A stretch of DNA of 64,000 bases from Periplaneta americana (GCF_040183065.1 NC_091119.1:199851543-199915542); one strand, 5' to 3'. Counted from the stretch's first letter, positions 32,297 to 44,289 are shown. Notes: a model not told the origin generated them from the letters alone. Numbers and translations are program-made.

Positions 32297-32310
32297 AGCA
32301 ACGATAATAA
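32157..32310. repeat. (GAT)n trinucleotide repeat
   Basis: Interrupted GAT repeats with a GAGGAGGAC island. The poly-Asp and poly-Met open frames here are by-products of the repeat. Confidence 0.95.
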
Positions 32311-33042
32311 ATTATGATGATTATAAAGATCATATTTGCATTTCATTTGTCACCACTACATTGTAGTGAAAGGATACTGTAGCTACGTATAGTGTCTGAT
32401 AACCAACTTAATGTATAGCCCGTATATTCTTCTTCATCCCCGTAAGTCTGGCAGTGCTTCGTTTCCCGTCAGTAGTCAATTCTTTACAACTTCGTTGCTG
32501 AAACATGTTCCGTCCTCAGCGCAAACACAGCTCATATATATTAAGCCGTTTCTGTACCCTTTTCCTCGACATCTTGTTTATAAGTGGGCCTATCTTTAAA
32601 CCATGGTTTTAGTTCACATTTGAGCCGCTTGGAAGCACAAGTGGAGCGCGGGAAGGTTCAGTCCCAGCACAACCATCAATAAAATAAAATATTTAAACAT
32701 GCTTGAGGGCTAAAGCGATCGAATAGCACGGGAAAGAGAAAGAAAACTTTTGAAATTGTTTGGGGAAAACTACAAACAACCTCTGGGAGTTCAGGAAGAA
32801 AGTTATCTATAATAAGGACGGAGTTTTCAATAGTTTATATGCTCGAATAAGAGGGGGCGGGGGGGGAGACCGCGTAAGAGTTTCTTGTTTAATTAATCAT
32901 GTTTGACATGGATTCCTCGTCGCTATAAGAAAACGGATCTGTTTGTGGTGAGGTAATAATTTCCTAGAAGATCTTGTATTCTTTCCATTTTAGTCCCCAA
33001 CCGGTATAATTATATATAGGCACACACACACACACACATACA
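32311..33042. other. Unassigned spacer
   Basis: No gene. A G-run lies at 32862 and a (CA)n tract at 33021-33037, just before Helitron B1. Confidence 0.4.
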
Positions 33043-34015
33043 CTAGTGGCTTGTGCAGCAAATGCTGCAAACTAAGTTCATCAGGCGTTCAAATAAAAAT
33101 TTTTCAGATTTATTTTCAATGAAGAATACCAGACACTTTGAAAGTCATTTCCTTCCATAATAATGAAACATACTCCCTCTGAATGGGTTTTTTTTATGCC
33201 AAATACTTTTTCTTAGTATTTTTTCTTGAACCTATTCATTTTCAGGTTTTGAGTTTCAACGCGAAAACGCAAGTAACAATGTCAGGACGATCAGTAGGTT
33301 TTTCATGTGGGAGTAAAACAATAGCTATTTCAGGTCATTGTGGATTGTAGGAGAAAGTTAATGTCAGGTTTGCTATGCTTTCGAGCAATAGACATGGCAT
33401 CTTGGTATAGCTGCTGCATGTAGAGGGTAAAATCATTTTATCCTGCTAAGAGATCTTGCTGAAATGATCGGGAGACTACATAATTTTGTAGGCTTATTTT
33501 ATCAGTACTAATACCTTTTGGTTTTTCCTTAGGAACTCTAATTTTTTCGCTCTCTCGAGCCAATACTGAAGAGAATGACGCATATAAATATCTACACCAT
33601 ACCGCCATTACGTATATGAAAAAGACCGAACCCACTTTATTAATAAACTATAAAAATATTTGATTTTTAATAACAATATTATTATCTTACGTATGTTTTA
33701 TAGTTTTATATGCAGTGCATAGGGGAGAGTCGGGTAGTATCGGACATCGGGTAGTATCGGACAGTGCGTTTCTTTCATCTACCACCATATGGTAGTACCT
33801 GAATGACATGGTTACGTTTCTCTATGCGACATCACAGAAACGTAACCATGTCAATCAGCCTACTATCATCGTGTAGTAGATGAAAGAAACTCACTGTCCG
33901 ATATTACCCGATGTCCGATACTACCCGACTCTCCCCTATATATAGCCGCCACTCAGTAAATTATAGAAATGAAGATCTAATTTAAGATATTCTCTACATC
34001 TACTTACATAACCCC
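33043..34015 (-). mobile_element. Helitron-like element, family B copy 1
   Basis: The minus-strand 3' end reads TTTGCAGCATTTGCTGCACA then AGCCACTAG followed by T: a 6-bp stem (TGCAGC/GCTGCA, loop ATTT) and, 7 nt on, CTAG. Copies at 54285-56376 and 56890-57851 share the body. Homology stops near 34015 (ATAACCCC), so the 5' half is missing. A MITE is inserted at 33722-33936. Confidence 0.75.
33722..33936. mobile_element. 215-bp hairpin MITE with TA duplication
   Basis: The ends GGGGAGAGTCGGGTAGTATC are inverted repeats, flanked by TA at 33720-33721 and 33937-33938. Arms of about 90 bp include CGGACATCGGGTAGTATCGG. Helitron B2 continues from CTGTATAGCCGCCACTCAGT without it, which supplies an empty site. 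TA duplication suggests Tc1/mariner mobilisation. Confidence 0.85.
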
Positions 34016-35433
34016 TTCTAAGCAAAATTGAAATGACGCCCTTGCTAGCAATCGTTCCAGACAGGCAATTACAGAAGAAGAAGTCCAAATTTTTGGATTC
34101 AAAAGTTTTATTGTCAAGGTAAAATACAAAGATTTGAAGACCAAATGCACTGTTCTCTGTCCTTCATAGATATCGTTGAGTTATTGTTCCTTTTTGATCC
34201 TTTTTCAGCCAATAGGGTTAGCCTAAGTTCGACAACAAAACAGATTGCACGAAACGCGTGACGTCACAGACGAATGCGTTTGAATGGAATTGAAACGAGC
34301 CGAATTGTTATCAATCGTTAATTGAACGGGAGTGTTATCGACACGGCTTAGCTCAGTGCATGGTGATGGTCATTTCCCTTCATCACTGTAGTCTGAAGTT
34401 CTTAAATAATTCAGGAGTGCAAATGCGGTGATGTGTTAACGTATTCTGTCCAGCCTACATTTGTTCGCCTATCACTAGCAACGACCCAAATTCAATAGAC
34501 TAGTGACTAGTGTTTCTCAAAGTGTGGTCCGCGGCTACATGTCATTTTATTCACCGATTGATGCCAATAATAGTAATATGCGTTACAAGAGCGGTATGTT
34601 GAAGTTTTCATGTTCGAGGAAAAGTTTGAAAAAGAGAAACGTAGTTGAGCTTTTTTAATTTCCGAGAATTGAAAGAAAACACACCGCTTGTGTATCGTAC
34701 ATTATTTTGTGCGAAGATCGTTTATTACATACCTGAAAGAGGAATTTCTAATTAGTTGCAATGAACTCTCCATCTTGGTTTCTGTTCAATGACGGCAAAT
34801 TTGCAAAACAAAAATATCTATCTTCAACATTGTTGCTTTAAAATGTTTTCTGTGTTTACTATACTCCAGCAGGCGGTGATATACGTCTGTCTTTCCCCCC
34901 CCCCCAGTCTATGATGAGTCTGGAATCTTGTTGGTTTTTTCCACGGCTTCCTTAATGTTACTTGCATCACGAATGCAGTAACTTTAGTGGAGTTGTAGAG
35001 TTTACTTAATTTCTGCAAATATTTAAAAACAATAATTAACAGTGCAATTTAGGTGAAATTGCAGTGATAAGTTTCCAATTTATAATTAATACTATATTGA
35101 ACGTCTTTATAAATAATATGTTAAAAGCCTTAAGCAGTAAAATCAATATGTCACTTAAGCGGTAAGAAGAGGGAAATTGTTATGTGTGTTAGGTTGGGAA
35201 TACTGAATGTGGAATTTTAGAATTTCCGCGGATTGGTTTTGTGCGGAAACCAAGCAAATACGCACGATCTCGCACAAAAATAAACTACTTATATGATTGC
35301 ATTGTGGAAGAAGTAGTAACTATCACATCATATATGCTAATCTGGAATGAAATTGAGTAGGTATCGTTTGGATATTGTTTGTGCCATCGAAGGAGCTCGT
35401 GTACAAACCTACTACTGATTGTTTTGTGAAATT
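34016..35433. other. Unassigned spacer
   Basis: About 1.4 kb without a recognised element. It includes a CpG-bearing stretch at 34240-34400 (CGCGTGACGTCACAGACGAA) and a C10 run at 34897. No convincing open frame. Confidence 0.4.
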
Positions 35434-35726
35434 GTTTGAGTCAGTGGCGGTGCGTCAATAAGAGCACAAGAGCACGTGAACACCTCGTTTCCATTCATGC
35501 ACGACTAGTTTTATTATTAAATACCGAATTGACGTAGTGGGAATGTATAATATCAGAATCGAGTATTTTAAACTTCCCGCATCTTGCATAAACTTATTAT
35601 GTAAACTTGGCAACATCCGTTCACGTACAAGCCGTGCTCTTTCCAAGAAGGTTACAGGAATTTCACGCATGCGCGGGAGAGAATTGTCTCTCGCTGGCCG
35701 CTTATGACTCGTTAAGAGTACAAATA

Positions 35727-36234
35727 ATGTCCATGGCTTGTCAGTATATATTTTCATTAATAATCTTCCTCGTATGTAATCGTGAAAACTTTGTAACTAA
35801 TTCAACAGTTCATAGCATAAATACACGTCAAAAAAATGAATTTCATACTCCATCGACAAATCTATCGTGCTATCAAAAAGGAGTGCGTTATATGGCAGTA
35901 AAAAATTTTAATAGCCTCCCTATCGATATAAAAAATGAAACTCAAAACGTAAAATTATTTAGGGTCAAATTAAAGAAGTACCTAATTTCTCACGCCTTCT
36001 ATTCTGTAGGTGAATTCATGACATTCAATAACACTTCATGAAATTGCTACTAAAACTTTGTGTTGTGCTAGTAGACTATATTGTAAATCTCGTCTATATA
36101 TATTGCATCTAGACTGTGACTATAAATTAAGATTTTATAATAGTATTAAGTTTTTTTACTTGTTCCATATTCTAGCTGTAAGCATGTATGAATACCATGG
36201 AATGTTAATAAATACAATACAATACAATACAAAG
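35727..36234 (+). pseudogene. LINE C-terminal fragment inside the hAT element
   Basis: Reads MACQYIFSLIIFLVCNRENF, VHSINTRQKNEFHTPSTNLS, CYQKGVRYMAVKNFNSLPID and FRVKLKKYLISHAFYSVGEF before the stop at 36039. These match the extreme C-terminal tail common in jockey-like insect LINEs. The 3' end is (AATAC)n at 36211-36231. Only about 100 codons survive, the rest being lost by 5' truncation. Confidence 0.8.
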
Positions 36235-36786
36235 CGTTAAGTGAACAGTGAATCAATCCTACAGATGTCAGGTGCATCGATGCTATCGTTCACGTGCTAT
36301 ATCTCGAGGAAGAAATTTAATAGTCTGTATTCTAGCCTGTAGGTGTCAGCATGTTACTGTCGGAACGTTTACCTTATGTGGATGTGTGTACAGTGCTGCT
36401 ACGAGAGTGTAGTTTGTGAATTACTATACTTCAGTGTCGGCACAATAGCATAGTTTCGCTTTCAAAGACGTGCTGGCTGAATGTAGTGGTGGTATGAATT
36501 TAAATATCTGTTTGGTGGTGTATACTATTTAAGAATAATATTTACTGGCATGTATTTATAGTAATCAATCTTTGTGAATGGTACTGGTACTGGTATAGGC
36601 CATAGTGTATCAGTGTGTTGAGAGCCAAAATATATTACTGAACACACGGTTTTGTAAATAACAGCACTGTGGTATGTATTCATTTTTAACAAACGTAAAG
36701 AATGAACTTTGTTCAAGTAATTTGGAACAGTAAAGAACTGGGTAAACTGACTTACCAGGAAAAATTGGAAATAAAAAGACTGGGTT

Positions 36787-36844
<58 letters not shown>
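36787..36844. repeat. (ATT)n microsatellite
   Basis: About 19 ATT units inside the hAT element. Confidence 0.95.
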
Positions 36845-36846
<2 letters not shown>

Positions 36847-37004
36847 GTTCTTTTCAATTTATATACGGTTTTTTCGATAGTGAAACATTGGAATCATGAC
36901 ATTTTATATTAGGCTAAACGTACGATTTCAAATGCTCTTCGATTTTGGAACACAAAATTGTGAACACATATAATATTTTATCACGAGCCGCCACTGGTTT
37001 GAGT

Positions 37005-37750
37005 TGTAAGCCTATTTCCTAATAAAGGTGACAAAAATGCACTCGAATTTTCATTCTTCTTTTGAGAGGCGGTTGAAATCAGGAAAGTTCGAGAGAGCCA
37101 TCCGATGTATTAGAAATTGTGTACAAATGTTCCCTGAACGCAGAATACAACAGATGTCAACGCTTAGCAACTGTTTTAAGTAAACGGATTGAGAGATCAC
37201 GTGATTGCGCAGGCGTACAAGTGTTCTGAATCGAACCGCTTTCACAATGGCGACCACTAAAGGAATAAGTCACGCACACGCTAAGAAATAGTAATTTGGT
37301 TTGAATGAATAAATTAATAGCCCAACTGACAAATAAATTTAGAAAAATCAATCCTTTTTGCGTGTTAAAAATTAAATAAAGATGTGACCTTTAAGCCCCT
37401 AAAAAAAGCACCACCTTTGATACAATTATATCTGGAATGCTGAGAAAAAAGACGTGCTTAAAAGTCCATTCTGCTTTTCTCAAATCTCTGTATCAGTCAT
37501 GGTTAGACTTCGTTGAATTGCCACACGCAGCATGCAATCAGGTTGCCGATGTACGGTAGTATAGAAGAGGTGGGCGACCTCCCGGTCTCGTAGTATAAGC
37601 AGTTCATGTTAAGAGTTGTGACCGGTCCAAGTAGATATAGCAGCTGCAGCTAATGTATACCTATGTAAGCACTTGTTTTTGCATTACTGTGGTTGCAATA
37701 GTCAAAACTTAACATTTGTTCAGTGCAGACAAGAATTCAATCAAACATAC
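37005..37750. other. Unassigned spacer
   Basis: No recognised element. A small CpG-bearing stretch lies at 37195-37275. Confidence 0.4.
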
Positions 37751-38342
37751 TACAATGAGAGTGTTGCTGTTCCAAACAATTGCCCCTGGAATACCCTTAC
37801 CCCCGCAGCCAGTCTTGACCCGTTGGAAAACGTAGTTGGATGCTGTTAATTATTATGCAAAATATTACTGCAAAATAATGGAGGTAATTGATGCATTGGA
37901 TAGCACAGACAGTTCCGCTGTTGCAGCTGTAAAATCATTGCCTTCTGAACAGCTATTGGAAGATATTCTGTTCATTGATTCTGATTTTAAAATCCTGTTA
38001 GAATCGTCTGAACTACAACTCTCAGAAGCCCTTAATATAGTGGATAAAGTATCACAAACCGTTATCCAAAATAACAATTCACTAATTTCAGAAAAAGTGA
38101 AATGTAAGTTGAGAAACATTATTGCTAAAAATGCTGCCAATTCACAACTTCGTATTATAAATGATGTACTATCAGGTCACGACAAGACGTCTGAAGTTGG
38201 TGTACTAAAAAGTAGTTACTTTCCGTTCTTCAAATATGCTCGTATTACATCGTATGTTGTTGAACGTACATTTTCCCAATATAAAAACTATTTAACTGAC
38301 CATCGGAGGAGGTTACTTTGCAGTCGCTCAAAATGTACGTAA
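37751..38342 (+). pseudogene. hAT-like transposase C-terminal remnant
   Basis: From about 37789 the frame reads IPLPPQPVLTRWKT, a stop (TAG at 37833, in place of an expected Trp), LDAVNYYAKYYCKIMEVIDA and on to FFKYARITSYVVERTFSQYK, NYLTDHRRRLL. The ITS..VERTFS.YKN.L.DHRRRL motif corresponds to the C-terminal dimerisation region of hAT transposases and hAT-derived host proteins, including CGGBP1-like ones. After the stop, 168 codons are open and the frame ends shortly after RRRLL. The N-terminal zinc finger and catalytic core are absent. Relationship to the neighbouring hAT element at 35442 is not shown. Confidence 0.7.
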
Positions 38343-38905
38343 CTCTTCACTGCAATGCACATATTCAAGGATGATGTGAGTATATGACATTAAATTTTAA
38401 GAGTTAACATATCTCACTACAAAATAATTGTGTATTTACATGTTTAGACGTTTTCTATTTCAATGATCATTCATTATATTTCTTGAATGCAGGATACAGG
38501 TTTTATTGTAACCGCAGTATACTGCTCAGTGTTTACATCAGAGGCATACTCCATCCGTTGCACGCTCACTTCTCATACAGTCTATACCGCGTGCGTAATA
38601 AACCTTACGATTCTCGTGGCAATTCCACGAAGTCTAGTCATGGTTATTGTCGCCGACTGAAACTAGCGGTTAAAGATAAAGTAGGGTACTCCTAGAAGCA
38701 TACGTGTTCTAACCTCACTTCAGGTGTTTAGGCCTACCTGGTTGGGTTATTTCCGAGGATTTTATGAACTGCAGTCCTGACCTTATCTCCCTTAGGCACG
38801 ATTGTTTAATACTATCCTTAAAAATTCGTGCTTATGTAAGTGATACAGTTGTCATTCTGTTGTACAATGCATTTGTATTCGTTTTGTTATAATGGTAGTT
38901 TGGTT
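38343..38905. other. Unassigned spacer
   Basis: No recognised element. A short open frame at 38483-38695 has no known domain. Confidence 0.4.
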
Positions 38906-39130
38906 GGGATTGTAAGGATATTTGGGATTTGAAATATAAGACTTTGATATTTAATTTCATTTCTGTATTTATACTCCCCGCATTTAAATTTAACAAGGCG
39001 AAGCCTTCGCGTTAACTACTTCATAATCGCTTCCTCATTCCATGCGGCCTAGTCTGCAGACAACAATGCAATTGATAGTCGAAACGATTCACACATCAAT
39101 ATGACGCCAATGAGTTGTTTGAAATTGTAA

Positions 39131-39208
<78 letters not shown>

Positions 39209-39436
39209 CTATGTCATTACAGAGAATTGGATTCATTTGGAAATAATACCACAGTTAAGTACTTTAGAATTAGATCATTATAAATTAACTACATATTCCC
39301 TGCATTTAAATTCAACAAGGCGCAACCTTCTCGTTATTCCACATTCCATGCGGCCTAGTCTGCAGACAACAATGCAATTGATAGTCGAAACGATTCACAC
39401 ATCAATATGACGCCAGTGAGTTGTTTGAAATTGTAA

Positions 39437-39488
<52 letters not shown>

Positions 39489-40233
39489 TAATAATAATCA
39501 TCATCATCATCATCCTTCACGAATTAGGCCTCTGTAGACCTGTTTCGGCCCCATCTAGCAGTCTTCTTAAAGGTCTTCCTGGTCGACGATGTCCTCTAGG
39601 TTTATATTGCATCATAATTTTTGGGATTCTTGAATTTTCCATTCTTCTTACATGATCTAGCCAATTGAATTTGTATCTGCTGATTTTTTCTTCTACTGAC
39701 TCTACTTCTAATTGTTCTAAAATTTCTTCATTCCTTTTTCGGTCTAAAAGAGTATATCCTGCTGTCCTCCTCAAAAATTTCATTTCCGTTGCTTTGATTC
39801 TGTTCATGTCTTTTTTCTTTAATGACCAAATCTCGCTTCCGTATAGAAGGGTGGGTAATGCTAGTGTATTATATATTTTTATTCCTGTAGATTTTTGTAC
39901 TAATTTAGCTTTTAATGCATTGTTTATTATTCCTAGAATTTGTGTAAATTTGGTAATTTTCTTGTTCACATCTTTTTCATTTTGATAAGATATTTCACAA
40001 CCCAGATAATTGAAATTTTGCACTTGTTCGAGGCATTGGTTATTGTGTATTATCTTACTTCTGACTGGGTCTTGTCCTAAAAATGCCATTACTTTTGATT
40101 TTTGTGCTGAAATTTCCATCCCAAAATCTTTTAATATTTTATTTAATGTATACAATCCTCTTTGTAAATTATCCTCTGAATTGGAAATTATGACTTGATC
40201 ATCGGCATAGAGTAAGGTATTTAATGTTAATGT

Positions 40234-40279
<46 letters not shown>

Positions 40280-40620
40280 TGTTATTACAGAGAATTGGAT
40301 TAATTTGGAAATTAATACCACAGTTAAGTGCTTCAAAATTAGATCAAGTTAAATTAACTACATATTCCCTGCATTTAAATTCAACAAGGCGGAGCCTTCT
40401 CGTTAACTACTTCATAATCACTTTTTCATTCCATGCGGCCTAGTCTCCAGACAACAATTCAATTGATAGTCGAAACGATTCATACATCAATATGACGCCA
40501 ATGAGTCGTTTGAAATCATTGTATTGAATAATAATATGTCGTTACAGAGAACTGGGTTCATTTTGAAATTAATGTCACGTTAAGTACTTTAAAATTAGAC
40601 TGTTTATGTCTTTATACTCC
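38906..40620. repeat. Tandem array of about 306-bp units
   Basis: At least three units carry CATTCCATGCGGCCTAGTCT (word GCGGCC at 39044, 39350 and 40435), CAATTGATAGTCGAAACGAT, an AAT microsatellite, CAGAGAATTGGATTCATTTG and GCATTTAAATTCAACAAGGC. The first spacing is 306 bp; the second is enlarged to 1,085 bp by a LINE in the AAT tract of the middle unit. A lone diverged unit lies at 29690-30170. Confidence 0.85.
39499..40235 (-). pseudogene. RTE-like LINE reverse transcriptase fragment in AAT tract
   Basis: Minus strand open from about 40219: LYADDQVIISNSEDNLQRGL (catalytic YADD), MEISAQKSKVMAFLGQDPVR, FNYLGCEISYQNEKDVNKKI, LPTLLYGSEIWSLKKKD, MKFLRRTAGYTLLDRKRNEE and PRGHRRPGRPLRRLLDGAET. 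This is a different LINE family from the [11 protein letters not shown] elements. It lacks the endonuclease and the first part of the reverse transcriptase. Both edges merge with AAT/CAT repeats, so the insertion point is inside the microsatellite. Confidence 0.85.
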
Positions 40621-41569
40621 CCGCATTTATTAATCATTCCCATTTTTTAACGAATAATATATTTTTTTTCAAATTAAAGTAAATATTTATGAATAATAAT
40701 TTTATGATTAAATTAAAATTATATTCAAAATTTCGTTAAGCTTTTTCGCACGTTAGAAAAACTATTCACGTGGATTTTCCACTATTTCTGTCTTTATACT
40801 CTCCCTGACTTATTAATCACCACTTATTTTCTACGAATAATAATTATTATTAAAATAAAATTCAATATTTCGTGAACTTTTTACATGTTAAAAATATTCA
40901 CATCTTGTGAAACCGCAATAGATCTACAGCAACTGTTTTTAACACGGCCCCATTCCTTTGTATGAAGATGCATATTAGTAAAATAAAGGAGTATCGAATT
41001 GCAGTATTCATTTATTAATTAACACGTCATATCATCGTATTGTTGAAATGTACGACATCCTGGATGGCTGGGTGGTTTCGTTTAGCAATGTGATTGATGC
41101 ACATATCCTCTTAAAATATAAAAACATGAAGATGGATCCGCCAACATAATAAATATGCATAGCGCATTCCATTTGATCAATGTTATAGTTTAAGGAAATG
41201 CTGCGATGAATATAACTTCTTACAAGATGAAAACAAATGAGGGTGGTCTATGCTATGAATGAACAAATAAAACTGTTTAGCTAATGAATACAGTAGGCAT
41301 AGACACAACTTCCACAAGGGGCATTGTTATAATTTTTGTTACAGTTTTCCTCGAGTGTTAGACAGGAAAAAGAATTATCTCCTTATCTGAGTACCTAACG
41401 AATTATTTGTGAATACTAAATTTTAATGTAGGCAAGAAAATGAAGTGGAAGAGGCAATATTATTTGCAGCGTAATAGGTACTTCATTGTTAAGAAACACG
41501 TATATTCAGTGTTATAGTCAGAGCACACAACATAGTGCAATTGACAAAGTCCCAGTAATAAAAAGTAAA
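40621..41569. other. Unassigned AT-rich spacer
   Basis: Two related stretches near 40615-40760 and 40795-40915 share TTTATACTCCC.. then ATTAATCA and ACGAATAAT words, a weak duplication. No gene. Confidence 0.45.
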
Positions 41570-41855
41570 CAACAAAACAATAAAATTAATTCAAAAACTC
41601 TCAACAATGTTGACATTGAAAAACTCATTAATTTCATAAAATGGTTTGTTGATTAACAAACTAGAGACAAGTCTGTTAAAAGACTTCCTTTCCAGATTAA
41701 AAAGATATCTCGGAAATTTATTTGCTATTTTTAAAGACATAATAAAATAATTATTCATTGTTTTAGTCAGCCTACACTTAGGTATGTCAAAAAGGTCATG
41801 GTTTCTGGTGTTGTATATATGAACATCATTCCTATGTGTCAACATATGTGAATTT
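41570..41855 (-). repeat. Tandem duplicate of a LINE 3' end
   Basis: Near-identical to 41856-42139. It encodes NDVHIYNTRNHDLFDIPKCR to FNVNIVESF on the minus strand, differing at few residues from the downstream copy. CAACAAAACAATAAAATTAA starts both units, 286 bp apart. Either a recent tandem duplication or two 5'-truncated insertions end to end. Confidence 0.85.
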
Positions 41856-42600
41856 CAACAAAACAATAAAATTAATTAAAAAACTCTCAACAACGTTGAC
41901 ATTAAAAAACTCATTAATTTCATAAAATGGTTTGTTGATTAACAAACTAGAGACAAGTCTGTTAAAAGACTTCCTTTCCAGATTAAAAAGATATCTCGGA
42001 AATTTATTTGCTATTTTTAAAGACATAATAAAATAATTATTCATTGTTTTAGTCAGCCTACACTTAGGTATGTCAAAAAGGTCACGGTTTCTGGTGTTGT
42101 ATATATGAACATCATTCCTATGTGTCAACATGGGTGAATTTTCTTTGACGAAATTTAGGGCTTGATAAATATACAGTGATGTTACAGTCATAATTTTTTC
42201 ATTTACAAATAACGGCCTGCAGTGTGCTTTCATTGATGAATTAGTTACAATTCTAATAGCTTTTTTTTGTAACATAAGTACCTTATTAGTATGAGAACTA
42301 TTACCCCATAAAAGTAGTCCATAAGAAAGTATACTATGAAAATAAGAAAAATAGACAACTCTAATGTAATTCTTCGGAACATACATTTTCAAATTTCGCA
42401 GAAGAAATATTACTCTTGGCAATTTTTTACAAACAGAATCAACATGGTCTGCCCAAGTAAGTGTGCTGTCCACCATAATACCAAGAAGTTTAAAATTATT
42501 ATTTTCCATGACTGTACTACTAAATAACAAAGATGCAGGTTTACTTTCATTTAAAAGAAATTTATTAGAACTAAACCATTTCTTGGCTTTATTAAAAACG
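41856..42600 (-). pseudogene. LINE reverse transcriptase C-terminal fragment
   Basis: Minus strand: FKLLGIMVDSTLTWADHVDS, VCKKLPRVIFLLRNLKMYVP, YFHSILSYGLLLWGNSSHTN, VLMLQKKAIRIVTNSSMKAH and NKFPRYLFNLERKSFNRLVS. This is the post-palm region of jockey/CR1-like LINEs; the frame is open for over 230 codons back to 42530 and continues weakly upstream (KKWFSSNKFLLNESK on the same strand). Catalytic YADD is absent. Confidence 0.8.
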
Positions 42601-44108
42601 GAATGAAAAATTACGTGTCATCTCCATGGAAATTATTTTTTGTGTTAAAATTATGGTTAAAATTGATCATCCGACAATCTCTCGTCTACATTTCACAAAG
42701 AAAGCATTTCGTTCAATTTTATCTTATTTACTGAATATTAATTATTATACGCGGAAAGACTGAACACGATGTGTTTCATCCTTAACAAAAACACCTTGTT
42801 TATGCGCATGTGTTTTCAGTCAATAATATCTCCAAAAACTGTCCAGCTATTCAGTCAACCACAAACTAAACGGGGTGAGGGGGAAGCCCATATCGATTAT
42901 CTTATCCCTCGTACGACACCTGTTGATCAAACCAAAGTTAACTACAATCTTGTGCTCTTCAAAGTTGGAATTGAAGAAGCGATGTTAACAGTGCATTAAA
43001 ATTTACTGTCTCTCTCTGACATCTAGCGGCAGAAGCTATAACTCGCTTCAAATGTGCAATCAACGTGGTGCATCGGCATAAAAATGACAATTGCCTGGCG
43101 TCTTGTCATGGAAACGCCCTGATCAAAGTCCTCTTACTGGTTTTCAATTAGTTCAGGCATATAATAGACATATAAAACGCCAGTCCAGGTTTTCTTACTT
43201 CCTACTCTTGAAAATACTTTCCCTTTCGTTGCTATTGTGTACTCCTATAAAAAAAAATATTTTTTATACACTTTGCTGATACCTGTACAAATTGTCAACA
43301 GTAATCTCACTAGACGTTTTGATTTATCTAGAGAAAATCAAAACTCGAGTGGGATTTAATTGACTATTACACGATTAGAAGAAAGTATATAAAGATTAGA
43401 AGTAACGAAGTACTCCAATACAATAAAATATTAATTCACTTACGAAAATACAATTGTCTTCAAATGTTTTTTTATGCCATCTCAACATTACAAATATTAC
43501 GCTAGATGCATGCTAGATGGCAGTAGCGAACAATGCTTTCTCGTCGAGATCTATACACGATGGCAATGTTACTAGTCAAGAAGGCTTTGTTGATTCAGTT
43601 TCATTTTTATTAAGACAGTTTCATTCCATTTCACTTATCCGAATTCCAGTAATCAATGTCACTTGACAGATGATTTTCAATAAATCTTAATATTAAACAA
43701 TCTCTGATACGTGACTATCCATAATATCATATAGCAGAAGCTATAACATAACCTAACTAATATACACAAGTGTTAGAAAAGTTTTAATTAACGACGATGA
43801 CATAAAAAATAAACATGAATAATTTTAAAAGGAATAATTATTGAATGTACAATTTTAAAATTTGAATGTGGTTGGTGGTTCAATTGATGTTATATTGGAC
43901 GTGTGCGTAATAGAAGCGGAACTCGTTGATTTAGGCCTACATGGTGTATTCAACTTATTCAGGATTTCCGAATGGTGCTCTTCATTTATTTGTAAATCGG
44001 ATTTCAGAAGATGCACAGGTATGATCAGTGATTTTTATTAATTCTTGTTCTTGAATGCCAATGCGAGTCATATTTGAAACTGCTGTGCATCGACTGGAGT
44101 GGTTTGTA

Positions 44109-44115
<7 letters not shown>
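42601..44115. other. Unassigned spacer
   Basis: About 1.5 kb without recognised repeats or genes. Short frames at 42769-42999 and 43091-43279 show no domain. It may be single-copy intergenic or intronic DNA. Confidence 0.4.

Positions 44116-44162
<47 letters not shown>
44116..44162. repeat. (TA)n microsatellite
   Basis: About 23 TA units. Confidence 0.95.
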
Positions 44163-44165
<3 letters not shown>

Positions 44166-44206
44166 ACGTCCAGACCAGCGCAGTTTCAAATGTTGGCAAA
44201 CAAAGA

Positions 44207-44289
44207 AACAAATGCTAGGGACGCGATAAAATTAAACAAATGCTAGGGACGCGATAAAATTAAACAAATGCTAGGGACGCGATAAAATT
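44207..44289. repeat. 28-bp tandem repeat, three copies
   Basis: ACAAATGCTAGGGACGCGAT followed by AAAATTAA, repeated without change at spacing 28 (GCTAGGG at 44214, 44242, 44270). Identity implies recent duplication. Confidence 0.95.

Larger units (their letters stand above)
35442..36996. mobile_element. Non-autonomous hAT element with 8-bp target duplication
   Basis: GTTTGAGT occurs immediately outside both ends (35434-35441 and 36997-37004). The ends are CAGTGGCGGTGCGTCAATAA and, inverted, CAGTGGCGGCTCGTGATAAA. CAGTGGCGG termini plus an 8-bp duplication are hallmarks of hAT transposons. The 1,555-bp interior holds a LINE fragment (35727-36234) and an ATT tract but no hAT transposase, so it needs a helper. 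Confidence 0.9.

Noticed and set aside
32075..32366. Poly-Asp and poly-Met open frames
   Set aside because: Both are frames of the same GAT repeat.
37865..38140. Minus-strand frame over the hAT-like remnant
   Set aside because: Antisense of the frame carrying the hAT motif.
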